Assembly (NCBI GenBank): GCA_039933785.1
Contig: JBDTNL010000059.1
Location: 1-24,767 of the forward strand
From: JBDTNL01 sp039933785
Lineage (GTDB): Bacteria; Acidobacteriota; Thermoanaerobaculia; Multivoradales; JAGPDF01
Direction of reading: 5' to 3'
Length of the DNA: 24,767 nucleotides
Both the position numbers and the translations under genes were made by a program. The notes under the pieces are model-generated. The model ran no database searches, had not been told where the DNA came from, and was given only the letters and a program-made list of their open reading frames with translations. Below, piece after piece: positions 13,601-22,031 of this stretch; position 1 is the stretch's first letter; every line of letters starts with the position of its first letter.

Positions 13601-16236
13601 GCGAGAGCGATGTCTACACGTTCCACCTGGCAGCGCCAGCGACCCTCTCGGTGCTGATCGATGGCGAGATGCAAGGCCAGTTGCGGCGGCAAGCGGAGGG
13701 CACTGCCCCCGTCGGTACGCCGCAGCTCGTACCTCCGGGCCGCGGCTTCAAGGGCGCGCTCCTTGCGGGCGACTACCAGCTCGCGGTCGAATGCTCGCGG
13801 CGCAATAACCTGGTGCCGTACAGGGTGCTGATCAGTACCGACGAACTGGTCGCCGGCACCGATCGCGCGCTCGACGCGCCGGGTGAGATTCCCGTATCGG
13901 TCGGCGAATCCGGCATGACCGAGATCGCATCTGAGTCTCCGGCCGCGGTGCGCGGCGTGCTGCTCGATGAGGACGGCAACGTCGTCGCGCAGGCCGGGAC
14001 GCGGCCCGACGATTGGAACTTCCTGTTCTCGCGCCACGTTCCCGCGGGTCGCTATCGGCTGCGGGTCGATCCGGTGGGGGCGCGCACTCTGCATCTGCGG
14101 GTCGCGATGCGAAGCCGCGATGAAGTCGACGAGCAGACCGCGGTGCTGCCCCTCGAGCGAACTTTCGACCCCAGCGCGAGCGTTCACCTGATCCCGCTCG
14201 AGATTGCCCGTGGCGGCGATCTGGTGGTGGTGGCACTCGACAGCATCGAAAACGTCGGTTGCATCCTGGAGCATCAGGAGGCCGACTCGTGGCGAGCCGT
14301 CTCGTCGGCGATCGGCCGCAGCATTCGCGTGGCGGCGGCGCTCGATGCCGTGCCGGGGGCGTGGCGGGTGCGGCTGTGGTCGCTCGACGGCCGCGGGGAA
14401 CCTCTGCGCCTGCGCGCCGCGGCCGTGGCGCCGCATCTTTCGCGTGAGGAGGCGCTGCGCGGCGGAATCGTTCTCGCGCCGATGCGCGGCCTGGCTTCCT
14501 GGGGGGCCGCGGCAGTGGAGCTGACGCGAATCGGCGTGCTGAGCGTCCATAGCGGCGCGAGCCTGCTCCAAGCGGGAGGTCCTGGCCAGGCGTTCGAGTC
14601 GAGTGGTGACGGCCAGCTGGTAGCGCTCGCGCGTCGGGTGTTCTGGATCGGCGAGGTCGGCGCCCGAGTCGCCGCCGAACGGGTGACGCTCTCGAGTACG
14701 CGAGGCGCCGGGACCGTCAAGCTGCGGCTTTCCACGGGAGCGTTGGCGTCGGTCGATCTCACGCCGACGAGCGGCGCCGTGGTCGGCCCGACGGTGGTCA
14801 TCGCGCGTTCCTTGGCGTTGCAGCCTGGAGTTGGAACCGGGCGCTCGGGGCGGGGCCTGGCGGTTGGCGCGGGCGCGGCCACGACGGTGATCTTCGGCCG
14901 CGCGGATTCGGTCGCGGTGTGGAATTCAGGATCGCAGGCGGCGGGTGACGTCGAGCTGAGCGTCGCTCGTCCACAGCTCTCGACCTCTCAACCACTGGGC
15001 TGGGGCGTTCACACGGGCGCACTCGCAGTAGGGAGCGCGGCGCAGTTCGAGCTACCGGCGGGCCCCAAGCGCCTCGTGCTCACCTTGGGCGAGCGCACGG
15101 TCGGAGCGCTTGCCGAGGGCGACACGCTGGAGAGTGTCCACTGGCGGGGCGGCGAGGCTTTCGAGGAGCGGCTTTTGAGCTCCACTGCGCGCCTGGTTCT
15201 GCTGCGCGAGGGCGAGGGTCAAACCGAAGCTCCGTATCGAATCGAAGTCCTGCCCCTTGGAGCGGGCGAGAACGAGACCGGCGGTGAGCTCCGTACTGGG
15301 AAGCCATTCGAACGCGCGTTCGATCGCACGGGTTCGGTGCGCCTGGCCGTCGAGGCGCCGGCGGGTGCGGTGACTTGGTCCTTGCATGTGCGAGGCGGCG
15401 ACGATTCGACGACCTTCCTCACCGAGGACGGCCGCGTGCTTCGTGGGCCCGACCTCACGCCCGCCCGGTCGGGTGTGCTGATTCTCGGCCATCGACAGGG
15501 CATGGTCGTGGCCTGGATCGACGCGTCTGGCGTTCCCTCCGACCCGTGGCTGGCGTCTTCGCAATCGAGCGCGGTGGTCCCGGCGAATGCACCAGGCGTG
15601 GTGCCCCTCGGCGGCCAGAGCGTTCGCCTTCGCGTGCCGCTCGGACAGGGCAGTGTCCTGCATCTCCGCACGGCGACTCCAGTCGCGACGGTGGTGACGA
15701 GTGCTGCCGGCGCCGTGGTCGAGATTCATCCCGCGGGGGCGTTGCTCCATGTGCTGGCTGAACCCAAGAGCGCTGCCTCGGCGGGCGGCGACGACTCCGT
15801 GGAGGTGGTTCTCCATGCGCTCGCCGGCGGCCAGCTCGCTGGAGTTGCCGAGCTCACCACGAGCCCGGTCGTGCCGCTGACGGAAGGATTGAACCCGGCG
15901 CTTCTCCTCGCCGGCGGCGACCGGGCGTACTCGAGCTTCGAGCTCACCGAGCGACGTCGCGTCGGCGTCGGCGTGCGCGCCGACGCGAGCTCCGTCGAAT
16001 GCGAGCTGTTGGATGCCGCCGGCCGTTCACTCGGTCACGGCGTTTTGCAGCTCGTCGATCTCGAGCCCGGGCGCTACACCTTGGCGATCGGCCAGCCTGC
16101 GGACGCGCCTCCGGCCTCGGCGCGGCCCGTCATCGTGGGTCTGGCCGCGCCGGGTACCGGGCCGCCACCCGAGGTGCTGCGCACGTATCTGCAGGAATTG
16201 ATCGCAACGAATGGTGTTTCTGGGGGTGTGCAATGA
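10666..16236 (+). CDS. Very large secreted protein of unknown function, operon partner of alpha-2-macroglobulin
   Basis: The protein has 1856 residues. The start is GTG at 10666 with GAGGAG (10651-10656) 9 nt upstream. A long signal peptide has its hydrophobic core at about 28-44 and a likely cleavage in GSAQVG (46-50). The mature part is a chain of beta-sandwich-like modules with recurring phrases: GEYLVIIRG, GLYRVSAYGG, AGSYQVSARS, PGLWVLRIHPDG, GRYRITGAGDG, PGSYRLLLLPR, AGRYRLRVDP, PGRYTLAIG. These resemble pre-peptidase C-terminal (PPC)-type and macroglobulin-like folds, but I recognise no catalytic motif. Residues about 360-418 form an Asp/Glu/Ser-rich low-complexity linker. Its stop overlaps the A2M start as ATGA, so the two products are translationally coupled and probably act together in the periplasm. 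A structural partner or scaffold for A2M is inferred; its real function is unknown. Confidence 0.85.
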   Translation: MFATSIAHRPAPAAPNAHRILRLASRTALGTVWGAVWLLAAARPGSAQVGSEPVVAPASQPAAGRHVARLTVPIFGRYSLAVKSQQGVSLDLVDRMAGALGTDGDAGTADGRLDRFLDRGEYLVIIRGSEHAKGTAALTVAASVELSATPGPVLAERKEIAAVLDDHQQVSWWVRIPKSRPVFFEAAGRSLADLRIWREGTWLEGAMPRCTGRQPVVGQPLVDCQLAATLGEGLYRVSAYGGAPQAWASGEDSHPLFLRWGVPELPASGRRRFLVSPFGVDRFLAPPSTNFVRIELAESGAAGLRVGYALPSDPFFRIAKVSAEITKKSRPWVAQVDVPEATVEDRSAEDPEGSGAMATDVSADESGSDESATAEEGSDENGDAAEASDDSSDGSDGNGEEASSTSDESSDQREQPADNSPVSRWIEVSGTPGQAYVLQHFEYRAVYGFQRTGSYWLSTVQTGSATDEADATGALISPRVADGRVRDEVVALAAMPLDVEHAYTRRFNLLDDVSLFFQVTEAGSYQVSARSAGKPLAARFVLEPFFTNPPRDYKTPAARASGDSWALSPGLWVLRIHPDGNEKSRGIVDLTVAAVGAPASSTLSAAATAHRGEARFGRVDLTAARDYTVVTGVRPDVRVGLILRPWPLDLAQALPLTLVPGESLVLEGRAPAAGSLRVEAEDGTLLPIAVDGGAPETDRRIAAGAHSISIPAPSSATSTSRSASLVFTEERLSTSTPDEPLPQGELAALPQFPKLSTGELAHLDLETRGSATYLVQVDSPALYQVASTGLLATSAVMRTRTIPELTTAAGNGVGRNFELASYLGAGDYQLGVATEGSSAGHLGLTLRKTALLDGGELRAGSTGRASLEAGQGVAFRFTIGAAGRYRITGAGDGFTYLCRLEDADGWPIAQPTAPANMTLELRPGSYRLLLLPRTTPSKALARFAVVETPIVGTGHGPQALRPGIAVAHVWQEPQAGAERESDVYTFHLAAPATLSVLIDGEMQGQLRRQAEGTAPVGTPQLVPPGRGFKGALLAGDYQLAVECSRRNNLVPYRVLISTDELVAGTDRALDAPGEIPVSVGESGMTEIASESPAAVRGVLLDEDGNVVAQAGTRPDDWNFLFSRHVPAGRYRLRVDPVGARTLHLRVAMRSRDEVDEQTAVLPLERTFDPSASVHLIPLEIARGGDLVVVALDSIENVGCILEHQEADSWRAVSSAIGRSIRVAAALDAVPGAWRVRLWSLDGRGEPLRLRAAAVAPHLSREEALRGGIVLAPMRGLASWGAAAVELTRIGVLSVHSGASLLQAGGPGQAFESSGDGQLVALARRVFWIGEVGARVAAERVTLSSTRGAGTVKLRLSTGALASVDLTPTSGAVVGPTVVIARSLALQPGVGTGRSGRGLAVGAGAATTVIFGRADSVAVWNSGSQAAGDVELSVARPQLSTSQPLGWGVHTGALAVGSAAQFELPAGPKRLVLTLGERTVGALAEGDTLESVHWRGGEAFEERLLSSTARLVLLREGEGQTEAPYRIEVLPLGAGENETGGELRTGKPFERAFDRTGSVRLAVEAPAGAVTWSLHVRGGDDSTTFLTEDGRVLRGPDLTPARSGVLILGHRQGMVVAWIDASGVPSDPWLASSQSSAVVPANAPGVVPLGGQSVRLRVPLGQGSVLHLRTATPVATVVTSAAGAVVEIHPAGALLHVLAEPKSAASAGGDDSVEVVLHALAGGQLAGVAELTTSPVVPLTEGLNPALLLAGGDRAYSSFELTERRRVGVGVRADASSVECELLDAAGRSLGHGVLQLVDLEPGRYTLAIGQPADAPPASARPVIVGLAAPGTGPPPEVLRTYLQELIATNGVSGGVQ
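11741..11920 (+). repeat. Acidic Ser/Asp/Glu low-complexity linker in the 1856-aa protein
   Basis: About 60 residues (360-418) consist almost only of Asp, Glu, Ser, Gly, Ala and Thr, with repeated SDE, SDD and DGS units. It separates the N-terminal modules (to about residue 335) from the rest. It is probably disordered and may bind calcium or serve as a flexible hinge. Confidence 0.65.
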
Positions 16237-19200
16237 AGTCCGTGAGTGCGTGGCAGTTGAAGTCCGGCGCCCTGCTGCTCGGCCTGGCGTTGTGCGCGGC
16301 GCTCGCTGGCGCGACGCCGCCGGCGGCGGAGACGAAGAGCACGGTCATCGTGCCCGATCGCTTCCTGCGCGCCTGGGATCCGGTGACCGTGTTCTTCGAT
16401 CACGATCTCGGTCCCACGACGGGCGGACCCGAGGACGCCGCCGCTCGATTCGTGCGCATGGCGCCGGAGCAAGCGGGAGCCTTCACCTGGCTCGATGCCC
16501 ACACCCTCCAATTCCGTCCCGCGGAAGCCTGGCCGCCACTCCAGCGTTTCGCGTGGACGGTGCAAGGAAAGACCTTCAACCTGGCGACGCTGTTCGTGCC
16601 GCCGATCGACACCGCGCCGAGGAACGGGATCACCGGCCTCGCGCCGATCAACACCATACGCCTGGAATTCCCCAACGCAATTGACCCCGCGGCGCTGCGT
16701 TCGATGCTCACCGTGGAGCTGCGCCCGTTGCCCGGCTTGTCGTCCGCCTCCGCCCGTTTCTTGAACGCGCAGGATTTCGAGGTCCGTTCGCTCGCGCGGG
16801 AGTCTAGGGCCGACCGGGCGCTGTATGTCGTCGAACTGCATCAGGCGGTTCCACCAGGAACGCGAGTCCTGCTTCACTTTCGTCTGTCGCTCGATGCGAC
16901 GGCTCCGGAGGCGGGCTTCGACGTTTCGTTCTCGACCGCCGAACCTTTTCGCGCGATCCGCCTCGGTTGCCGCGGCGAGTCGGTGCCGGTCGGTCCGGAA
17001 GGCGTGCGCTACAGCCGCGATCAGCCGGTGCGCTGTCCGGGGGATGCCCGCAGCGTCATCGTCGAGTTCTCCGCCCCGCCGGCGGCGATCGGCCCGGTCG
17101 AGGCGCGGAATCTGGTGCGCATCGAGCCTGCGATCGCAAATTTCGACGCCACGCTTTCCGGCACCCAGCTCGAAGTCTCCGGCGACTTCGCTCGCGACAC
17201 GCTCTATCGCGTGACTCTGGCGCCGTCGGCGCTGCGCGACGAGAGCGGCCGCTCGCTCGAGATGCGCCGCGAGAGCGAGGCGTACCTGTTCTTCCCGCAG
17301 CAGCAGGCCTATCTGCGCTGGGGCGCGGGGCAGGGCATCGTCGAACGTTTCGGTCCGCAAATGGCGCCGCTCGAAGGGCGAGGCAACGAGCGCGTCGACT
17401 TGCGCATCCAGCGGGTCGATCCCTTGGACCGTTCGTACTGGCCGTACCCCGATCGCGCACTCGATGTCGACGAGTCGAGCCGCCCTCCGGGCCCGGGCGA
17501 AGAGCCCAAGCCGTGGACCTCGGCGGAGAACGACGTCCGTCCTGTCGACATCATGAACCGGATCAAGATCCTGGGCTCGCCGCCGGTCTCGACGCTGACG
17601 ACCCTGCCGCTCACCCGCGAGGGCGGCGCGGCGCGCTTCGGGATCGACCTGCGGCCGCATCTGGACAAGCTCGCCGGCAAATCCGCCGCCGGCACGTACC
17701 TGGTCGGCATGCGCCGGCTGGATCGGTCGAGCTCGCGCTCTTGGCTGCGGATCCAGGTGACCGACCTGAGCCTATCGACGCTCGAGGAACCCTTCGCGGT
17801 GGTCTTCGCGCTGACCTCGCTCTCGACGGCCGAGCCCATCGCCGGCGCCGAAGTGCGTGTGGAAGGCCGCGTCGCCGAGCGTGGTTCGCCGGTGCGGTTC
17901 GAGATCCTGTGGACTGGCACCACGGACGCTTCAGGCAAGGTTCGTTGGCCCGCGCCGGGCAAGATCGATGGTCGAACGGTCACCGTGCGCCGGATCGTCG
18001 CGGTCAAGGCCGACGACACGCTGGTGCTCGACGCCGAGCATGGGCCGGATGTTTTCCACGACGGGCAGTGGGATTCGAGCAACGCCTCGTGGCTAGCCTG
18101 GACGCAGCGCGATCTTGGCAGCCGCGGTGCGCATGCGGAGAACACGGGCCACTTGTTCACCGACCGGCCGGTGTATCGCCCAGAAGAAGCGGTACACATC
18201 AAGGGTTACCTGCGCGTGAGAGAGCACGGTCGGCTGAGCGTCGCCACCCCTGAGGGCAAACTCATCGTGACTGGCCCCGGCGATCTGGTCTGGCGCTTCT
18301 CACCCGAGGTGACGGTACAAGGGTCCATCTATCACCTGTTTTCGGCCGACAAGCTGCCGACCGGCGTCTACACCGCGGCTTTCGAGGACAAGCTGGGCCG
18401 GCGATGGGCATCGACCACGTTCCGCATGGAGGCGTATCGCCTGCCGAAGTTCGAGATTCAGCTTCGTGCCGCGGAGCAGGTTCCGCTCGACAAGGAGTTT
18501 CCGGTGTCGTTGGTGGCGACGTACTACGCCGGTGGCCGGGTCGCGGCGCGACCCATCCAGTGGCGGGTAACCCAGTTCCCCTACACCTGGGCTCCGCCGG
18601 CGTCGAAACTGCCGCCCGGATTCCTCTACTCGTCCGACGGCCGCTTCTCGCGCACCGATCGGTTCGAGTCGAGCGGACGCCTCGAGAAGCACGATGCCAC
18701 CGACGGCGAGGGCTCCGCGACGCTGACCCTCAATCCAGCGGTCGAGCCGACCGCGCAGCCGCGTTCCTACGTGGTCGAAGCCACCGTCACGGGTGACGAC
18801 GACCAGACGGTGACCGCGACGCAGCAGATCCTGGCGCTGCCGCCGTTCGTGCTCGGCGTGAAAGTGCCGCGCTATCTCGAACAGGCAACCGAAATCGCGC
18901 CCCAGGTCCTGGTCGCGGGCCCGAAGGGCGACATGCTCGCCGGGCAAGCGGTGACGGTGCGACTCCTGCATCGCCAATGGCATTCGGTGCTCCGGGCGAG
19001 CGATTTCACCGACGGCGTGGCGCGCTATCTCACCGACGTAGTGGATGAGAAGGTCGCTGAGCAGAAGATCACCAGCAGCAAAGACGTGCAGAAGCTCTCG
19101 TTCCCGATTCACGAGGCCGGGGTCTACGTCGTCGAAGTCGAGGGCGCGGACCGTCTCGGCCGTTCGCAGATCGTCTCTGCCGATCTCTACGCCGGCGGCG

Positions 19201-22022
19201 CGGGTCCGGTGACCTGGGCCAAGGCACAGCAGGGCGCCTTCACCGCGAGTCCCGACAAGCAGCGCTACGTGCCCGGCGAGACCGCGACGCTCGTGCTGCA
19301 GAGCCCGTTCCAGAAGGCCGCGGCTCTAGCGGTCATCGAAGCTCCGGAGGGCAACCGCTACGAATGGCTACGTGTCGAGTCGGGATCGGCGGCGCTGCAT
19401 GTGCCGATCCTCGGCACCTACACGCCGCGTTTGCCGGTGCACGTACTGTTGCTCCGCGGTCGCTTGCCCGGCAGCGCGCCGCAGCCGTCGAGCACCGCCG
19501 ACCTCGGTAAACCGTCCGCGGTCGCGACCACCGTGTGGCTCGACGTCGAGCCGGTCGACAATCGCGTCGAGGTCGAGCTCAAGAACCCCGAGAAGGCCCG
19601 TCCGGGACAGAAGATCGACGTCGAGATTCGTCTGCATGACGAGAAAGCACGACCACTACCGGGCGAGGTCACTCTCTGGCTTGTGGATCAGGCGGTGCTG
19701 GCGCTTGGACGCGAGCAGCGGCTCGATCCGCTGCCCGACTTCATTCGTGCAGTGGTGACGCACTTCGACCTGCGCGACACGCGCAATCTCGCGTTCGGCT
19801 TCCTGCCCTTCGCCGAGAACCCCGGCGGCGAATCGGCGGAGCGCGACGAGTCGAATCTGCTCGATCGTGCCACGGTGCGGCGGTCGTTCAAGCCGGTGCC
19901 TTACTTCAATCCGGCGATCATGGTCGGCGCCGATGGCGTCGCCCGGGTCACCGTCGAGCTGCCCGACAACCTCACGGTGTTCAAGCTGCGCGCCAAAGTG
20001 GCGAGCGGCTCCGATCGTTTCGGCTTTGGCGTCGGCCAGGTGGCGGTGCGTCTGCCGCTGATCGTGCAGCCGGCGCTGCCGCGGTTCGTTCGCCCCGGCG
20101 ACAGCTTCCTCGGCGCGGCGATCGGCCGCGTGGTCGAGGGCGACGGAGGCAAGGGCGAAGCCAGGGTCGAAGCCAAGGGCGTCACCCTCGACGGCGACCC
20201 GCATCGCAGCGTCGAGTGGACCAAGAACAAGCCTGAGCGCATCGAGTTCGCGGTCAAGGTCCCGACCCCGCCGTATCGGGAGGACGGTACCTTGGCCTAC
20301 GACTCGGTATCCTTCAAGGTGGCGGTGGCGCGCAACGCGGATGGCGCCAGCGACGCGTTCGAGGCCGAGATCCCGGTGCGCGACGATCGCGAGCGCGTGA
20401 TGGTGCGCAAGCTAGGTGAGCTCCAGCCCGGAGCTGCATTCCCGCTACCCGACGTTCCGGTCGAGGCTCGGCCGGGGAGCGTGCGGCGATCAGTCCTGGT
20501 GTCCGATCAGCCGGCCCTGGTGAAGATGGCGACCGGTCTCGATCTGCTGCGGGAGTATCCATACGGCTGCACCGAACAGCGTCTAAGCACGGCGCGAGCC
20601 GAGCTTGCTCTACGCGGCCTTCGTGCGGCGCTCCACACCGGCGAGGACGGGACGCGCGCCGACCGAGCGGTGACGGACACGCTGCAGTGGCTGCCGTCGG
20701 TGATCGACAAGAACGGCCTATGCGCGTATTGGCCGGGTGGCGAGGGCTACGTCTGGCTGACCGCGTACGCGGCGGAGTTCCTGCACGATGCCAAGGCCGC
20801 CGGCTACCCGGTGGACGACAAGCTGCTGCAGAACATGGCGCGCACGCTCGATCAGTCCTTGCGTTCGGACTACGGACGCTTCATCGATGGCGAGGCCTAC
20901 GATGAACGCAGTGCGGCACTCAATGCGCTCGGCGTGCTCGGCAATTCGAATCCGGCGTACGCGGCGGAGCTCGGGCGCGAGCCTGAGTATCTGAATCTCG
21001 AGGCGACGGCGCGCATCGTGCGGGCCCTCGGTCCGGGAAGCGCGGCCACGCCTGCTTTGACGCAGAAGCTGTGGAGTGGGCTGATCTTCCGGCTCTATCA
21101 AGGCCGCGAGATCTACGGTGGATTGCAGGAGAGCGGAGCGCGCAACCCGCTGATCCTGCCCAGCGAGACGCGCAGCCTGGCGGAAGTCACCCGGACGCTG
21201 GCCGCATCGCCGGGCACGCCGGACCCGCGCCTGCAGCGCCTGGTCGATGGTTTGGTGGGCCTGGGTCAAGGCGACGGTTGGGGTTCGACCAACGCGAACG
21301 CGGCGGCGCTCCTCGCGCTCACCGAGATCGTGAAGCCGCCGTTCGCCGGGGCCGGCACCCACGTCGTCGACGTACATCTCGGTTCGTCACCGAGCAGTTT
21401 GAAGCTCGGGCCCGCAAGCCCGGTGGCGACGTTCAACTCGACGTCTGCGGCCAAGGGTGAGGTGGTCCACACCAGCGGCAGCGGGATGGTGCTGGTGCGC
21501 GCCGAAACCACCTATCTTCCCGCCGCGGACGGTAGTGCGGAGACCGCCGCGACGAGCGGATTTGTGGTCACCCGCGAGCTCCTGCGCGTGCAGGCAGCCG
21601 GCGAGCCGCCGGTGCGCGAGGCACTGAGCGCGGCCGGCAAGAGCTTCGAGCTGGCGGTGGGTGACGTGCTCGAGGATCACGTGCAGGTGGTGAATCCCGC
21701 GGCGCGGAACTTCGTCGCCGTAGTGGTGCCGCTCGCGGCCGGCGTCGAGCCGTTGAATCCGGCGCTCGCCACGGCGCCGCCCGAGGCCGTGACGCAGGGC
21801 CATCTCACACGCACGCCGACCTACGTCATGTTCCTCGATGACCGAGTGGCCTATTTTTACGATGCATTGCCCAAGGGCACCTTCGACTTCTACTTCCGCA
21901 CTCGGGCGACGACCGCGGGCAACTTCGTGCAGCCGGCGGCCCGGAGCGAGCTCATGTACGACGCCGCGGTGCGCGGCAATTCGCCCGGCGCGCGGTTGGT
22001 CGTGCACCGGGTGGAGCCGTAG
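16233..22022 (+). CDS. yfhM: Bacterial alpha-2-macroglobulin family protein with thioester motif
   Basis: From the ATG at 16233 the protein has 1929 residues. Bacterial alpha-2-macroglobulins are periplasmic protease traps: cleavage of a bait region triggers collapse and covalent capture through an internal thioester. Seen here: signal peptide MKSVSAWQLKSGALLLGLALCAALAGA; N-terminal macroglobulin-like domains; the MG2 hallmark FTDRPVYRPEEAVHIKG near T643; a bait-region-type domain beginning around 1000 (KQRYVPGETATLVLQSPF); the A2M core FNPAIMVGADGVARVTVELPDNLTVFKLRAKV near 1224; the thioester YGCTEQ with C1446 and Q1449; the helical thioester domain; and a C-terminal beta domain (about 1770-1929). 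E. coli YfhM is lipidated, but here the leader lacks a proper lipobox, so release into the periplasm is more likely. The start overlaps the upstream stop (ATGA); a longer in-frame start upstream would have no signal peptide and was rejected. pbpC follows after 9 nt. Confidence 0.95.
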   Translation: MKSVSAWQLKSGALLLGLALCAALAGATPPAAETKSTVIVPDRFLRAWDPVTVFFDHDLGPTTGGPEDAAARFVRMAPEQAGAFTWLDAHTLQFRPAEAWPPLQRFAWTVQGKTFNLATLFVPPIDTAPRNGITGLAPINTIRLEFPNAIDPAALRSMLTVELRPLPGLSSASARFLNAQDFEVRSLARESRADRALYVVELHQAVPPGTRVLLHFRLSLDATAPEAGFDVSFSTAEPFRAIRLGCRGESVPVGPEGVRYSRDQPVRCPGDARSVIVEFSAPPAAIGPVEARNLVRIEPAIANFDATLSGTQLEVSGDFARDTLYRVTLAPSALRDESGRSLEMRRESEAYLFFPQQQAYLRWGAGQGIVERFGPQMAPLEGRGNERVDLRIQRVDPLDRSYWPYPDRALDVDESSRPPGPGEEPKPWTSAENDVRPVDIMNRIKILGSPPVSTLTTLPLTREGGAARFGIDLRPHLDKLAGKSAAGTYLVGMRRLDRSSSRSWLRIQVTDLSLSTLEEPFAVVFALTSLSTAEPIAGAEVRVEGRVAERGSPVRFEILWTGTTDASGKVRWPAPGKIDGRTVTVRRIVAVKADDTLVLDAEHGPDVFHDGQWDSSNASWLAWTQRDLGSRGAHAENTGHLFTDRPVYRPEEAVHIKGYLRVREHGRLSVATPEGKLIVTGPGDLVWRFSPEVTVQGSIYHLFSADKLPTGVYTAAFEDKLGRRWASTTFRMEAYRLPKFEIQLRAAEQVPLDKEFPVSLVATYYAGGRVAARPIQWRVTQFPYTWAPPASKLPPGFLYSSDGRFSRTDRFESSGRLEKHDATDGEGSATLTLNPAVEPTAQPRSYVVEATVTGDDDQTVTATQQILALPPFVLGVKVPRYLEQATEIAPQVLVAGPKGDMLAGQAVTVRLLHRQWHSVLRASDFTDGVARYLTDVVDEKVAEQKITSSKDVQKLSFPIHEAGVYVVEVEGADRLGRSQIVSADLYAGGAGPVTWAKAQQGAFTASPDKQRYVPGETATLVLQSPFQKAAALAVIEAPEGNRYEWLRVESGSAALHVPILGTYTPRLPVHVLLLRGRLPGSAPQPSSTADLGKPSAVATTVWLDVEPVDNRVEVELKNPEKARPGQKIDVEIRLHDEKARPLPGEVTLWLVDQAVLALGREQRLDPLPDFIRAVVTHFDLRDTRNLAFGFLPFAENPGGESAERDESNLLDRATVRRSFKPVPYFNPAIMVGADGVARVTVELPDNLTVFKLRAKVASGSDRFGFGVGQVAVRLPLIVQPALPRFVRPGDSFLGAAIGRVVEGDGGKGEARVEAKGVTLDGDPHRSVEWTKNKPERIEFAVKVPTPPYREDGTLAYDSVSFKVAVARNADGASDAFEAEIPVRDDRERVMVRKLGELQPGAAFPLPDVPVEARPGSVRRSVLVSDQPALVKMATGLDLLREYPYGCTEQRLSTARAELALRGLRAALHTGEDGTRADRAVTDTLQWLPSVIDKNGLCAYWPGGEGYVWLTAYAAEFLHDAKAAGYPVDDKLLQNMARTLDQSLRSDYGRFIDGEAYDERSAALNALGVLGNSNPAYAAELGREPEYLNLEATARIVRALGPGSAATPALTQKLWSGLIFRLYQGREIYGGLQESGARNPLILPSETRSLAEVTRTLAASPGTPDPRLQRLVDGLVGLGQGDGWGSTNANAAALLALTEIVKPPFAGAGTHVVDVHLGSSPSSLKLGPASPVATFNSTSAAKGEVVHTSGSGMVLVRAETTYLPAADGSAETAATSGFVVTRELLRVQAAGEPPVREALSAAGKSFELAVGDVLEDHVQVVNPAARNFVAVVVPLAAGVEPLNPALATAPPEAVTQGHLTRTPTYVMFLDDRVAYFYDALPKGTFDFYFRTRATTAGNFVQPAARSELMYDAAVRGNSPGARLVVHRVEP

Positions 22023-22031
22023 GGACGCAAG

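Noticed and set aside
13000..14571. A 523-codon open frame on the minus strand
   Set aside because: It is antisense to the 1856-aa secreted protein, Arg/Gln/His-rich, without motif, signal peptide or ribosome binding site.
15999..16232. N-terminal extension of the A2M gene upstream of 16233
   Set aside because: The extension is Arg-rich, overlaps the upstream gene in another frame and would bury the signal peptide; the ATGA-coupled start at 16233 is better.
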